DNA from: an uncultured Marinobacter sp.
GTDB lineage: Bacteria; Pseudomonadota; Gammaproteobacteria; Pseudomonadales; Oleiphilaceae
Length of the DNA: 60,745 nt
NCBI RefSeq assembly: GCF_947259545.1
Contig: NZ_CAMYMK010000004.1
Coordinates: 1-60,745, forward strand
Direction of reading: 5' to 3'
Every line of letters begins with the position of its first letter. Position 1 is the stretch's first letter. Both the position numbers and the translations under genes were made by a program. Below, piece after piece: positions 19,102-28,474 of the stretch. Under the pieces are notes generated by a model that saw nothing but the letters and a program-made list of their open reading frames with translations, did not search any database and was not told where the DNA came from.

Positions 19102-20529
19102 CTAGTCTTCATCACCCTCCGGGTGATCCATCCCCAGTTCGTTGATCTTCCGGGTCAGCGTGTTCCTTCCCCATCCCAGCAGAATGGATGCATCCCGCCG
19201 ACGACCACCGGTATGTTTGAGCGCGGCTTCGATCATGATTTTCTCGAACTCGGGTACTGCCGTATCCAGAATGCCTTTGCGGCCCCGTTTAAGTTCCTGC
19301 TCCGCCCAATTGCGTAGGCCCTCCTGCCAGGTCTGACCTGTGGTCGGGGTTTCTGCCTGATGGATCAGTTCGGGCGGCAAATCATCGATATGGATTTCAC
19401 GGCCACTGGCCATAACGGTCAGCCAGCGGCAGGTGTTTTCCAACTGCCGGACGTTGCCAGGCCAGGGGAGGGTAGTGAGGTATTCCTCGGCCTCGGATCT
19501 GAGAATCTTGGGTTCCACGGCAAGTTCTTTTGCCGCCCGCTTCAGGAAGTGCTGCATCAATTTCGGAATATCTTCCCGGCGCTCGGCCAGCTTGGGCAGA
19601 TGCACCCGGATGACGTTCAGGCGGTGAAACAGATCCTCACGGAAGGAGCCCCCCTGGACCAGCTTCTCGAGATCCTGGTGTGTTGCTGCGATGATACGCA
19701 CATCAACCTTGATCGGCGTAGTGCCGCCGACCCGGTAAAATTCGCCGTCTGCCAGTACCCGCAAAAGCCGGGTCTGGGTATCAGCTGGCATATCCCCGAT
19801 CTCATCCAGGAACAGGGTGCCACCGTTGGCCTGTTCAAAGCGCCCCTGCCGTGCTGCGCCGGCGCCGGTAAACGCACCTTTTTCGTGCCCGAACAGTTCG
19901 GATTCAATCAGGTCCTTGGGAATGGCCGCCATATTGAGGGCGATAAACGGATGGTTGGCTCTCGGGCTGTGATTGTGCAGGGCCTGGGCGACCAGCTCTT
20001 TACCGGTACCGCTTTCGCCATTGATCAGCACTGTGATGTTGGAGTGGGACAGGCGGCCTATGGCTCTGAATACTTCCTGCATCGCTGGCGCTTCGCCGAT
20101 AATCTCGGTGTTGCGTTGAGTGCTTTCTGCCTGGGGTTCCGAGGTGGCCCGGCGTTCATGGCTGTGAGCGACCGCGCGCTTCACCAGGGCGACAGCGTCG
20201 TCGACATCGAAGGGTTTGGGCAGGTACTCAAAGGCGCCGGTCTGGTAACTGGTGACGGCGCTTTCCAGATCGGAGTGAGCCGTCATGATGATGACAGGAA
20301 GATCCGGATGCGCATCGACAATCTGTGACAACAGCGTGATGCCATCGAGGCCAGGCATTCGAATGTCGCTGATAATAGCGTCGGGCTGTTCGTGTTCCAG
20401 CCGCATCATGATGCTTTCACCGTTCTCGAAGACCCGGGGCTGCATACCGGCCTGGTTGAGGGCGCGCTCCAGCACCCAGCGAATACTGCGATCGTCGTCT
20501 ATGATCCAGACGTTTGCCGGTTGGCTCAT
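19102..20529 (-). CDS. ntrC: Nitrogen regulation response regulator NtrC
   Basis: The 475-residue protein has three parts. The receiver domain has the phospho-acceptor Asp in IISDIRMPGLDG (about residue 54). The sigma-54 AAA+ domain has Walker A GESGTGKE, the GAFTGA loop contacting sigma-54, and Walker B LFLDEIGDM. A Fis-type helix-turn-helix ends the protein (GGRRRDASILLGWGRNTLTR). Phosphorylated NtrC activates nitrogen-limitation promoters. The ATG at 20529 has a GGAGGACAATC ribosome-binding site and overlaps the ntrB stop (ATGA), so the two are translationally coupled. Confidence 0.97.
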   Translation of the reverse strand: MSQPANVWIIDDDRSIRWVLERALNQAGMQPRVFENGESIMMRLEHEQPDAIISDIRMPGLDGITLLSQIVDAHPDLPVIIMTAHSDLESAVTSYQTGAFEYLPKPFDVDDAVALVKRAVAHSHERRATSEPQAESTQRNTEIIGEAPAMQEVFRAIGRLSHSNITVLINGESGTGKELVAQALHNHSPRANHPFIALNMAAIPKDLIESELFGHEKGAFTGAGAARQGRFEQANGGTLFLDEIGDMPADTQTRLLRVLADGEFYRVGGTTPIKVDVRIIAATHQDLEKLVQGGSFREDLFHRLNVIRVHLPKLAERREDIPKLMQHFLKRAAKELAVEPKILRSEAEEYLTTLPWPGNVRQLENTCRWLTVMASGREIHIDDLPPELIHQAETPTTGQTWQEGLRNWAEQELKRGRKGILDTAVPEFEKIMIEAALKHTGGRRRDASILLGWGRNTLTRKINELGMDHPEGDED

Positions 20530-21656
20530 TGATTGTCCTCCAGAGGCAGGAAGATGATGAAATCGGTTTTTCCGGGCTCGCTTTCGCACTCAACCAGCCC
20601 ATGATGTTGTCCAATGATGCTCTGGGTGATGGACAGGCCCAGACCGGTGCCACTGGCACGGCCACTGATCATCGGATAAAAAATATTCTGTAGCAGGTCC
20701 GGGGGGATACCGGGGCCGTTATCAATCACGTCGACGCGACATACCAGGCGGTGGCGTTTATGGCCGATGGTGAACTGGCGAAGCGCCCGTGTACGGAAGG
20801 TGATGGTAGGAGGTTCTCCGTCGGGGTGCTGGCTCTGGTTCTCGAACGCCGCTTCCATCGCGTTGCGGGTAATGTTCAGGAAAGCCTGAATCAGTTGCTC
20901 CTTATCGCCTTCAAATTCTGGCAGGCTGGGGTCGTAATCGCGCCGAAATGTCAGCCGGCCGCGACTCTCGGCTTCCAGCAGGGTTTTGACCCGCTCCAGT
21001 ACTTCGTGGATGTTGGTTGGGGCGAGTTTCAGGGCCTTGTTCGGGCCCAGCATCCGGTCAACGAGAGAGCGCAGGCGATCGGCTTCGTCGATGATCACCT
21101 GGGTATATTCCCGCTGCCCCTCATCACTGAGTTCCCGGTCCAGCAGCTGCGCTGCCCCGCGGATGCCACCCAGTGGGTTCTTGATCTCGTGAGCCATTCC
21201 GCGAACCAGAATGCGGGTGGTTTCCTGCTGGGAGATGATGTCTTCCTCCCGGCTGATGCGCAGCAAACGGTCCCGGGGCTGGATTTCGATCAGTAGTTCA
21301 ACGGGGCTCTGGCTGATCGGCGACACCGAATAATCGACTGTGAGCCGTGAGCCGCTGGTGAGCGTGAACTCTGCTTCGCGGCGGGTGTACGAGTGCCCGT
21401 TCTCGGCCGCCGCGTGCAGTGTTGTCAGTGCGTCCTCGGAATCTGCCAGAATGTCCCGGACAGGCAGGCCCTGGCTTCGCGTAATGCTGGTCTCAAACAG
21501 ACTCTCCGCCGCCGGATTCAGATACTCGATACGCAGCCCGTTTCCCAGTACCAGGATGGCCGTGGTCAGGCTGTCCAGTATGTTCTTGTAGCCGTTGGTT
21601 TTAATTTCTGAGGCTGCCATTGAGAGTGCCATGCTGGTGTCTCGGTTGATGGGCAT
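20526..21656 (-). CDS. ntrB: Nitrogen regulation sensor kinase NtrB
   Basis: The 376-residue soluble histidine kinase has an N-terminal PAS domain (about residues 25-120) and the H-box VRGMAHEIKNPLGGIRGAAQ with the phosphorylated His near residue 155. It also has the N, G1 and G2 boxes of the ATPase domain (NITRNAMEA, VIDNGPGIPPDLL, GTGLGLSI). With PII it controls NtrC phosphorylation. No membrane segment is seen. The ATG at 21656 has AAGGG at a suitable distance; a later ATG at 21632 lacks one. Confidence 0.96.
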   Translation of the reverse strand: MPINRDTSMALSMAASEIKTNGYKNILDSLTTAILVLGNGLRIEYLNPAAESLFETSITRSQGLPVRDILADSEDALTTLHAAAENGHSYTRREAEFTLTSGSRLTVDYSVSPISQSPVELLIEIQPRDRLLRISREEDIISQQETTRILVRGMAHEIKNPLGGIRGAAQLLDRELSDEGQREYTQVIIDEADRLRSLVDRMLGPNKALKLAPTNIHEVLERVKTLLEAESRGRLTFRRDYDPSLPEFEGDKEQLIQAFLNITRNAMEAAFENQSQHPDGEPPTITFRTRALRQFTIGHKRHRLVCRVDVIDNGPGIPPDLLQNIFYPMISGRASGTGLGLSITQSIIGQHHGLVECESEPGKTDFIIFLPLEDNQ

Positions 21657-21715
21657 AAACAGGTACCCTTAGGTTCTGCAAAAAGTGAACCAGTTTACGG
21701 GAACGGCTCATGTTG

Positions 21716-21736
21716 TGTGCCCGGTTAGCGGGCACA
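21716..21736. other. Hairpin upstream of ntrB
   Basis: TGTGCCCG (21716-21723) and CGGGCACA (21729-21736) form a perfect 8-bp stem around GTTAG, 60 bases before the ntrB start. Neither strand has a T-run after it. It could be a pause site or mRNA-stability element in the leader of ntrBC. Confidence 0.4.
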
Positions 21737-21842
21737 GCGCTGTTAAGGCAGTGTTGGCGCTATGGCGTAGTGCATTTGAAAGAGAAAGTGGCGGACGATG
21801 CGACCAAAACGCCCCGTTGCTGGTCAGAGTATGGCGTTTTTG

Positions 21843-21858
21843 TGGTGCGAGTGCACCA
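21843..21858. promoter_or_regulatory. Palindrome with NtrC-like half-sites between the DUF4124 gene and ntrB
   Basis: TGGTGC and GCACCA lie as an inverted repeat separated by GAGT, just inside the DUF4124-ntrB gap. The arms are NtrC half-sites, but in the reverse order from the usual GCACC-N5-GGTGC. The right arm continues as GCACCAAAATAGAGC, which fits the usual order with a degenerate second half. Regulation of ntrBC by NtrC is plausible but unproven. Confidence 0.35.
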
Positions 21859-21884
21859 AAATAGAGCGCTTTGGTTTGGGGGGG

Positions 21885-22409
21885 TTAGTTGTTGACGGAG
21901 GGGCGGTGAATGGTAAAGCGGATGGAGTCACCGGTTTTTACCTGGACGCCTTTTTCATCAATGATATGCACGCTGGCATTGTGGGTGCCACGGAATACGT
22001 TGCGCACGGTGAGCGTATTCGATGTGGTTTGGCCCACAGGCTGACCGTCCAGGGTGACCTCATAACGGTGCCCTTTTTTCAGGCCGGGGGCGCTGGTGAC
22101 GCGGAACGCGACATCGCCACTGCCACTGTGAAAGGCTTGATCGTTCTCAGGGGCCAGGATTCGGACGTTGTCGTAAACCGATCCCTCTTCTTTAACTTCC
22201 TTGCGAAGTTTTTCGGGCTCTCGGACGTCTGCCGGCTTGGGCAGGGTGATTGTTGTCACCGGCTTGACCTTGACCTCTTCAGCGCCATCCGAAGGTTCAT
22301 CGGAAAAGGTGACATTGCCTTGAGCATCGACATTTCTGTAGACCTCTGCAGTGGCAGGGGCGGCGGTGAAAACGAGGATGCCAGCGAATAATCCAAGCCG
22401 TAAATTCAT
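21885..22409 (-). CDS. DUF4124-domain periplasmic protein
   Basis: The 174-residue product has a signal peptide (MNLRLGLFAGILVFTAAPATA, cleavage after about residue 21). The short DUF4124 motif follows (EVYRNVDAQGNVTFSDEP), then a charged linker and a beta-rich C-terminal half (about 80-170) that resembles an Ig-like fold. Its function is unknown; the family is exported. It sits between glnA and ntrB, an order seen in Pseudomonas relatives, so it may be co-expressed with nitrogen genes. A 228-base gap to ntrB suggests that ntrBC can be transcribed separately. Confidence 0.85.
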   Translation of the reverse strand: MNLRLGLFAGILVFTAAPATAEVYRNVDAQGNVTFSDEPSDGAEEVKVKPVTTITLPKPADVREPEKLRKEVKEEGSVYDNVRILAPENDQAFHSGSGDVAFRVTSAPGLKKGHRYEVTLDGQPVGQTTSNTLTVRNVFRGTHNASVHIIDEKGVQVKTGDSIRFTIHRPSVNN

Positions 22410-22531
22410 TCCGGTAGCCTATAGTGATTGTCTTATTTGATTATCAATGGCGGGATGGCTGTTTTCAATGGTGTTGAGGGTTCAAAGAGTTACATATCGT
22501 TAAGGGCAACAGGGACTGTGGCGGGGGTCAC

Positions 22532-22562
22532 AAAAAAGCCCCGCCGGAGCGGGGCTTTTTCA
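22532..22562 (-). terminator. Rho-independent terminator of glnA
   Basis: GCCCCGC (22538-22544) pairs with GCGGGGC (22549-22555) around CGGA. On the minus strand it is followed by six T residues, 32 bases after the glnA stop. The plus strand also ends in a T-run, so it may work in both directions. Confidence 0.9.
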
Positions 22563-22594
22563 CGCTGTGATCCGAGGATCAGTGGCGTCTGCGA

Positions 22595-23998
22595 TTAGCA
22601 GGAGTAGTACAGCTCAAACTCAACCGGGTGAGTGGTCATGTTCAGACGCTCAACTTCACCACGCTTCAGGTCGATGTAGCCTGCAATCATGTCCTCGGTG
22701 AACACGCCGCCGCGAGTCAGGAACTCGTGGTCACCTTCCAGGGCGTCCAGGGCTTCCGCGAGGGTTTCGGCAACCTTCGGAATGTTGAGGGCTTCTTCCT
22801 TCGGCAGGTCATACAGATCCTTGTCCATGGCATCGCCTGGGTGGATCTTGTTCTGGATGCCGTCGAGGCCAGCCATCATCAGGGCCGCGAACGCCAGGTA
22901 CGGGTTGGCGGATGCGTCGGGGAAACGTACCTCAATACGACGTGCCTTCGGGCTGTTTACGTACGGAATACGGATGGATGCGGAACGGTTGCGGGCGGAG
23001 TAAGCCAGCATAACCGGAGCTTCGAAACCCGGAACCAGACGCTTGTAGCTGTTGGTAGAGGCGTTGGTGAAGGCGTTGATCGCCTTGGCGTGCTTGATGA
23101 TGCCGCCAATGTAATACAGAGCGGATTCGCTCAGGCCGGCATAGCTGTCACCGGCGAAGACGTTCTTGCCGTCTTTGCTCAGGGACATGTGGACGTGCAT
23201 GCCGGAGCCGTTATCACCCACGACCGGCTTGGGCATGAAGGTGGCAGTCTTACCGTAAGCGTGGGCCACATTGTGGACGCAGTACTTGAGGATCTGTACT
23301 TCGTTGGCCTTGTTGACCAGAGTGTTGGCGCCAACGCCGATTTCGCACTGGCCAGCGGTGCCCACTTCGTGGTGGTGAACTTCAATTTCCAGGCCCATGG
23401 ATTCCATGGCCGCACACATGGCGCCACGCAGGTCGTGCAGGCTGTCTACCGGCGGAACCGGGAAGTAGCCGCCTTTCACGCCCGGACGGTGACCGATGTT
23501 GTTGCGATCGAAGTCTTCGCCGGATACCCAGGCGGCTTCTTCGGAGTGAATAGAGTAGTTGGCACCTTTCATGTCGACTTCCCACTTCACGGAATCGAAC
23601 ACGAAGAACTCCGGCTCAGGGCCGAACAGGGCGCTATCGGCGATGCCGGTGGACTTCAGGTACTCTTCGGCACGGCTGGCAACGGAGCGCGGATCCCGCT
23701 CATAACCCTGCATGGTAGAAGGCTCTACAATGTTGCAGGTAATGTTGACGGTGGTCTCTTCGGTGAACGGATCCAGAACGGAAGTTGAGTCATCCGGCAT
23801 CAGGATCATGTCGGATTCGTTGATGCCCTTCCAGCCGGCAATTGATGAGCCATCGAACATCTTGCCATCGGTGAAAAAGTCGTCGTCTACTTCGGTGGCA
23901 GGCAGTGTCACGTGCTGCTCTTTACCGCGGCTGTCCGTGAAACGCAGGTCAACCCATTTGACTTCGTGTTCTTTGATCAAATCAACTGTCTTGGACAT
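22595..23998 (-). CDS. glnA: Glutamine synthetase, type I
   Basis: The 467-residue enzyme makes glutamine from glutamate, ammonia and ATP as a dodecamer. Signature motifs are [17 protein letters not shown], the ATP-binding region [14 protein letters not shown], and [11 protein letters not shown] near residue 395, whose Tyr is the adenylylation site acted on by GlnE (encoded at 31919 in this window). The C terminus is [11 protein letters not shown], with Cys in place of the usual terminal Val. Upstream lie a sigma-54 promoter and two NtrC-type sites. Confidence 0.98.
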   Translation of the reverse strand: MSKTVDLIKEHEVKWVDLRFTDSRGKEQHVTLPATEVDDDFFTDGKMFDGSSIAGWKGINESDMILMPDDSTSVLDPFTEETTVNITCNIVEPSTMQGYERDPRSVASRAEEYLKSTGIADSALFGPEPEFFVFDSVKWEVDMKGANYSIHSEEAAWVSGEDFDRNNIGHRPGVKGGYFPVPPVDSLHDLRGAMCAAMESMGLEIEVHHHEVGTAGQCEIGVGANTLVNKANEVQILKYCVHNVAHAYGKTATFMPKPVVGDNGSGMHVHMSLSKDGKNVFAGDSYAGLSESALYYIGGIIKHAKAINAFTNASTNSYKRLVPGFEAPVMLAYSARNRSASIRIPYVNSPKARRIEVRFPDASANPYLAFAALMMAGLDGIQNKIHPGDAMDKDLYDLPKEEALNIPKVAETLAEALDALEGDHEFLTRGGVFTEDMIAGYIDLKRGEVERLNMTTHPVEFELYYSC

Positions 23999-24152
23999 TG
24001 TGCATGCTCCATGGTGTTTCCCGCCGGGCGGGTGATTTCATGTTCGTTGTGCCGGATCGTTCAGCGTTGCTGACTTCCGATCTATTTTTGAGGCTGGGGC
24101 AGCTTATCAAAAGCTGCGGCTTCTTACCTGCAAAATCGGCTGACAGGACTAA

Positions 24153-24168
24153 AGCAATTGCCTTGCCA
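24153..24168 (-). promoter_or_regulatory. Sigma-54 (-24/-12) promoter of glnA
   Basis: Read on the minus strand, TGGCAAGGCAATTGCT matches the sigma-54 consensus TGGCAC-N5-TTGCW with one mismatch. GG and GC are exactly 10 bases apart. The start point would be near 24142, giving a leader of about 145 bases before glnA. Confidence 0.85.
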
Positions 24169-24253
24169 ATTTGTTTGACGTGCGCCAGAAAAGCGCAACC
24201 ACAAGGGCGCCGGGCTCTTTTGGCGCGTACACCGGGTGGTGCATTGATATTCC

Positions 24254-24268
24254 GCACCGCTTTGGTGC
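24254..24268. promoter_or_regulatory. NtrC operator 1 upstream of glnA
   Basis: GCACCGCTTTGGTGC is a perfect GCACC-N5-GGTGC dyad, extended by one base each side (C...G). Its centre is about 119 bases upstream of the predicted sigma-54 start, a typical enhancer distance. Confidence 0.85.
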
Positions 24269-24296
24269 GTCAAAATGGTGCAGCTGACGGGTTTAC

Positions 24297-24311
24297 GCAC
24301 AGCAATGGTGC
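24297..24311. promoter_or_regulatory. NtrC operator 2 upstream of glnA
   Basis: GCACAGCAATGGTGC matches GCACC-N5-GGTGC with one mismatch. Its centre lies 43 bases from operator 1, close to four helical turns, so both NtrC dimers would lie on the same DNA face. Confidence 0.75.
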
Positions 24312-24555
24312 AATTGGCCAGTATAGAGAATAGGCGTTTTTCTTCATATAAACGACACGGACTTTTCGATATACTGCGCGCCACCTCATTTTTACTCTGC
24401 TGCTTTTGGGATGGATAACTCCAAACGTTCCGCAGGGCACCGGGCCAGCCGGTTCTGGTGAATGAATTCATTTTACGGATTTGAGACGGCATGTCAGGGG
24501 CTACCCTGCAAAAGACCCTCTCAGGTCATTGAGTGCATGCCGCAGGATTATTTTT

Positions 24556-26367
24556 GTGATTGAAAAACTTCGTAATATCGCCATCATCGCCCACGTTGAC
24601 CACGGTAAAACCACCCTGGTAGACCAGTTGCTACGTCAGTCCGGTACGCTGGAGCGCAAAGAGCTCGAGAACGAGCGCGTTATGGATTCCAACGACCAGG
24701 AAAAAGAGCGTGGCATTACCATTCTGGCCAAGAACACGGCGCTGAAATGGAACGACTACGACATCAACATCGTTGACACCCCGGGCCACGCCGACTTTGG
24801 TGGCGAAGTGGAGCGGGTGATGAGCATGGTCGATTGTGTGCTGCTGGTGGTTGATTCCATCGATGGTCCGATGCCGCAAACCCGCTTTGTGACCCAGAAG
24901 GCTTTTGATGCGGGGCTGCATCCGATCGTGGTAGTGAACAAGATTGACCGTCCTGGCGCCCGTCCGGACTGGGTCGTGGATCAGGTATTTGACCTGTTTG
25001 ACAACCTCGGCGCCACCGATGAACAGCTGGACTTCCCCATCGTATATGCCAGTGCCCTCAACGGCATCGCCGGGATGGATCACGAAAATCTTGACGACAA
25101 CATGGACGCCGTATTCCAGGCGATTGTTGATCATGTGCCGGCGCCATCCGTCGATCTCGATGGACCGTTCCAGATGCAGATTTCCCAGTTGGACTACAGC
25201 AGCTTTCTGGGTGTTATCGGCATCGGCCGCATTATGCGCGGCAAGATCACGACCAATTCGCCGGTGGCCGCTATTGGCGCCAATGGTAAGAAGCGCCAGG
25301 GTCGTATTCTGAAGATCATGGGGCACTCCGGGCTGCAGCGTGTTGAAGTTGACGAAGCGCAAGCGGGCGATATCGTATGTGTCAGCGGTCTGGATGAGCT
25401 GTTCATTTCAGATACGCTCTGTGATCCCTCCAATGTTGAAGCGCTGCCGCCATTGACGGTGGATGAGCCGACCGTGTCCATGACCTTCCAGGTCAACGAC
25501 TCGCCGTTCTGTGGCAAAGAGGGCAAGTTCGTTACCAGCCGGAATATCAAGGAGCGTCTTGAGAAAGAACTGCTTCACAACGTTGCGCTGCGTGTCGAAG
25601 AGGGTGATTCCGCGGACAAGTTCAAGGTATCCGGTCGTGGCGAGCTGCACCTGTCGGTGCTGATCGAAAATATGCGCCGCGAAAACTTCGAGCTGGCGGT
25701 CGGTCGTCCAGAGGTTGTTATTCGTGAGATTGATGGCGAAAAGCAGGAACCCTACGAGAACGTCATCATCGACATCGAGGAGCAGCACCAGGGCGCCCTG
25801 ATGGATCAGATGGGCCTGCGTAAAGGTGACCTGACCAACATGGTTCCGGACGGCAAGGGGCGTATGCGTCTCGAGTACACGATTCCGGCGCGGGGCCTGA
25901 TCGGCTTCCGCAACTCGTTCCTGACCCTTACATCGGGGTCTGGCATTCTGACGTCTACGTTCAGCCATTACGGCCCGATCAAGGGTGGCGACGTGACCAG
26001 TCGCCAGAACGGTGTGATTGTGTCGATGGCGACCGGGACGGCGCTGACCTACTCTCTGGAAACGTTGCAGAGTCGTGGCAAGCTGTTCCTGGATCCCGGT
26101 CAGGAAATCTATGAAGGCCAGCTGTGCGGGATTCATAGCCGTGATAACGACCTGGTGGTCAACCCGACCAAAGGCAAGAAGCTCGACAATATGCGTGCTT
26201 CCGGCAAAGACGAGGTTATTGGTCTGGTGCCGCCGATCAAGTTCACGCTTGAGCAGGCACTGGAGTTCATCGATGATGATGAGCTGGTGGAAGTGACGCC
26301 CAAGTCGATCCGTCTGCGTAAGAAGCTGCTCACTGAAAACGAGCGTAAGCGCGCCCACAAGAAATAA
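24556..26367 (+). CDS. typA: Ribosome-associated GTPase TypA/BipA
   Basis: The 603-residue translational GTPase begins at GTG ([20 protein letters not shown]) with AGGA eight bases upstream. Longer in-frame readings are rejected because this is the family start. G motifs are visible: [22 protein letters not shown] and NKIDR. They are followed by domain II, the EF-G-like domains III and V, and the TypA-specific C-terminal domain ([15 protein letters not shown]). TypA binds 70S ribosomes and helps 50S assembly and growth at low temperature or stress. Confidence 0.97.
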   Translation: MIEKLRNIAIIAHVDHGKTTLVDQLLRQSGTLERKELENERVMDSNDQEKERGITILAKNTALKWNDYDINIVDTPGHADFGGEVERVMSMVDCVLLVVDSIDGPMPQTRFVTQKAFDAGLHPIVVVNKIDRPGARPDWVVDQVFDLFDNLGATDEQLDFPIVYASALNGIAGMDHENLDDNMDAVFQAIVDHVPAPSVDLDGPFQMQISQLDYSSFLGVIGIGRIMRGKITTNSPVAAIGANGKKRQGRILKIMGHSGLQRVEVDEAQAGDIVCVSGLDELFISDTLCDPSNVEALPPLTVDEPTVSMTFQVNDSPFCGKEGKFVTSRNIKERLEKELLHNVALRVEEGDSADKFKVSGRGELHLSVLIENMRRENFELAVGRPEVVIREIDGEKQEPYENVIIDIEEQHQGALMDQMGLRKGDLTNMVPDGKGRMRLEYTIPARGLIGFRNSFLTLTSGSGILTSTFSHYGPIKGGDVTSRQNGVIVSMATGTALTYSLETLQSRGKLFLDPGQEIYEGQLCGIHSRDNDLVVNPTKGKKLDNMRASGKDEVIGLVPPIKFTLEQALEFIDDDELVEVTPKSIRLRKKLLTENERKRAHKK

Positions 26368-26381
26368 TCGCCAGTACGCAA

Positions 26382-26421
26382 AACAAAGGGGCGGGTCCTT
26401 GGGGAGCCGCCCCTTTTTTGT
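26382..26421 (+). terminator. Rho-independent terminator after typA
   Basis: AAAGGGGCGG (26385-26394) pairs with CCGCCCCTTT (26407-26416) and ends in a six-T run, 18 bases after the typA stop. Confidence 0.92.
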
Positions 26422-26468
26422 TCACTTCAGCTAAACTCCGGTTACACCCTTATTACCGGAGCGCCTTC

Positions 26469-27431
26469 ATGCTCACTCTCTATCCTGAAATCAAGCCGAA
26501 TGCACAGCACCGTATCGCCGTTGACCCACCGCACGAGCTGTATGTGGAGGAGAGCGGAAACCCGGAGGGCATGCCGGTACTGGTCGTTCATGGTGGGCCG
26601 GGTGGTGGGTGTGAGGATTTTCATCGCCGTTTTTTTGATGCCGAGCGATACCGCATTATCCTGATGGATCAGCGTGGCGCGGGGCGCTCAACGCCGCTTG
26701 CAGAGCTGGAAGGTAACAGCACGGATAAGCTGGTGGAGGACATGGAAACCGTCCGTGCGTTTCTGGGTATTGACCAATGGCTGCTGTTTGGTGGGAGCTG
26801 GGGGTCGACTCTCAGTCTTGTTTACGCCCAGACATACCCGGAGCGGGTGCTTGGACTGGTCCTCCGGGGCATTTTCCTCTGTCGTCCCAGGGATATTCAC
26901 TGGTTCTACCAGGAGGGCGCAAGCAGGGTCTTTCCGGATTACTGGCAGGACTTTCTGGGGCCGATTCCCGAGAGTGAGCGGGGGAATTTGGTGAAGGCGT
27001 ATTACCAAAGACTTACAAGCTGTAACGAATTGGAACAGATTCAAGCTGCCAAGGCCTGGTCCGTCTGGGAGGGGCGATGTGCCACTCTCCACCCCAATCC
27101 CAGAGTGGTGGAGCACTTCGGTCATCCCCATGTCGCGATTGCATTGGCGAGGATCGAGTGCCACTACTTCATGAATAATGCGTTTCTCGAAGTGGACGAG
27201 ATCGTTCGTAATGCATCCAGGCTTGCTGACATTCCGGGCGTTATTGTCCATGGACGCTATGACATGGTGTGTCCGCTGGATAACGCCATGGCACTGGCTG
27301 CAGCCTGGCCGCAGGCCGACCTGCGAATTATCCGGGATGCTGGCCACTCTGCATCGGAACCTGCCATTGTGGACGCATTGATGCGTGGCGTGGATGAGGT
27401 GGCCGCAAAAGCGACCGGCACCTCAGAATGA
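26469..27431 (+). CDS. pip: Proline iminopeptidase
   Basis: The 320-residue alpha/beta hydrolase releases N-terminal proline from peptides in the cytoplasm (family S33). It shows the oxyanion motif [15 protein letters not shown], and the nucleophile elbow [10 protein letters not shown]. The catalytic Asp is in [10 protein letters not shown] and the His in DAGHSASE near the C terminus. The ATG at 26469 has CGGAG at eight bases; an earlier in-frame start at 26418 overlaps the typA terminator. It is followed by dtd, as in Pseudomonas. Confidence 0.95.
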   Translation: MLTLYPEIKPNAQHRIAVDPPHELYVEESGNPEGMPVLVVHGGPGGGCEDFHRRFFDAERYRIILMDQRGAGRSTPLAELEGNSTDKLVEDMETVRAFLGIDQWLLFGGSWGSTLSLVYAQTYPERVLGLVLRGIFLCRPRDIHWFYQEGASRVFPDYWQDFLGPIPESERGNLVKAYYQRLTSCNELEQIQAAKAWSVWEGRCATLHPNPRVVEHFGHPHVAIALARIECHYFMNNAFLEVDEIVRNASRLADIPGVIVHGRYDMVCPLDNAMALAAAWPQADLRIIRDAGHSASEPAIVDALMRGVDEVAAKATGTSE

Positions 27432-27510
27432 CTTGGCCGGGGGGTTGCGGTCCCCCGATGCCATGGATACACTCTTGCAAATTCTTAACGGTCCTTCCAC
27501 AGGGAGTTTG

Positions 27511-27966
27511 ATGAAAGGGCTTATTCAGCGCGTCTCAAGTGCCAGTGTCACTGTTGATAATCAACGAGTTGCTGAAATCCAGAGAGGCCTGTTGCTTCTC
27601 TTGGGAGTAGAGCGTGGTGACGGGGCCCGGGAAGTTCAGGGCCTGGCAAAAAAGGTGCTGAACTATCGCATTTTCCCCGATGATCAGGGACGGATGAATC
27701 GAAGCCTGCAGGATGTGGGCGGTTCTCTTCTTGTGGTTCCCCAATTCACTTTGGCTGCGGATACCGGTTCCGGTACCCGCCCGGGGTTTTCATCGGCCGC
27801 TGCGCCTGAAGTGGCGGAACAACTATTCCTTGATTTCTTCAATGCGGCGCAGGCCATGCTGGCACACGGTTGTGTTGAGCGAGGTCAGTTCGGGGCAGAT
27901 ATGAAAGTGTCATTGGTCAATGATGGTCCGGTGACCTTCATGCTACAAGTGGGGGGCAGTTCCTGA
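27511..27966 (+). CDS. dtd: D-aminoacyl-tRNA deacylase
   Basis: The 151-residue enzyme hydrolyses D-amino acids wrongly attached to tRNA. It starts [20 protein letters not shown]. It has the QFTLAADT motif (preceded here by Pro where E. coli has Ser) and the Gly-cisPro motif in [14 protein letters not shown], which together form the chiral-proofreading site. The ATG at 27511 has GGGAG upstream. It lies 79 bases after pip and is probably co-transcribed with it. Confidence 0.95.
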   Translation: MKGLIQRVSSASVTVDNQRVAEIQRGLLLLLGVERGDGAREVQGLAKKVLNYRIFPDDQGRMNRSLQDVGGSLLVVPQFTLAADTGSGTRPGFSSAAAPEVAEQLFLDFFNAAQAMLAHGCVERGQFGADMKVSLVNDGPVTFMLQVGGSS

Positions 27967-28474
27967 AAAGCGGGATCGCGCCCCATAATCGCGCGTGACT
28001 GTAATGTGCGACCCTAATTGGTGCGGAGTAAAGGTGATTTAAGCCGGGGCGTACCGGAACAGGCTATCCTGGATTTTCCCAAGTCACTGAATATAAAATT
28101 TATTTGCCATTCTGGCCCTTAAATTGATTTGTTTGTTGGGGGTGAGGGCGGAAGTCCGGTCCGGCCAGCGGATCGCACCGGACGATATTAAAAGAGCTAT
28201 TACGCGCACCTTAAAAATTTGCAAAACAGGGTTTGTTGTATTAAAAAAGAGCTCATTATGCAGTGCTTTAACTTATATCTGTAAGTTGTTGAGCTGCAAA
28301 GGTCTGAGCTGGCTCGGATCATTGAGAATACAAAAATGTTATCACCGTGTCATTAAAGTGACATGGTGGCGACACAAAATAAGGCTTAATCCAGCCTGAC
28401 TGGTAGAAGTCTAAAGAACGGGAAATGAACCCGTCGCTAAAACCTGAGTTAACTCACTTAAAGGAAGACGCAAC
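27967..28474 (+). promoter_or_regulatory. Long AT-rich intergenic region upstream of the porin gene
   Basis: This 508-base gap is clearly AT-richer than its neighbours, with several A/T runs between 28087 and 28260. Short open frames in it lack ribosome-binding sites and family features and are rejected. It contains the palindrome at 28343-28368. The last bases carry the porin ribosome-binding site AAAGGAAG. No clear -35/-10 pair can be chosen. Confidence 0.55.
28343..28368. promoter_or_regulatory. 26-bp palindrome, possible operator or leader hairpin of the porin gene
   Basis: CACCGTGTCA (28343-28352) and TGACATGGTG (28359-28368) are inverted repeats matching at 9 of 10 positions around TTAAAG. 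It lies 107 bases before the porin start. The inner TGTCA-N6-TGACA dyad resembles a two-fold transcription-factor site, but no family can be assigned. Confidence 0.45.

Larger units (their letters stand above)
23999..24555. other. Divergent control region between glnA and typA
   Basis: This 557-base gap holds the glnA sigma-54 promoter, two NtrC-type operators and extra TGGTGC half-sites (for example near 24234 and 24276). Toward typA, TATACT at 24370-24375 is a possible -10 without a clear -35. No credible gene is seen in it. Confidence 0.8.

Noticed and set aside
22628..23788. 386-codon plus-strand open frame inside glnA
   Set aside because: It is the mirror of a highly conserved glutamine synthetase gene with no domain of its own.
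24401..24555. In-frame extension of typA to 24481
   Set aside because: It adds 25 residues before the invariant family start, and the GTG at 24556 has its own ribosome-binding site.
28124..28399. 91-codon open frame upstream of the porin gene
   Set aside because: No ribosome-binding site, no family resemblance, and it runs across the AT-rich leader and the palindrome.
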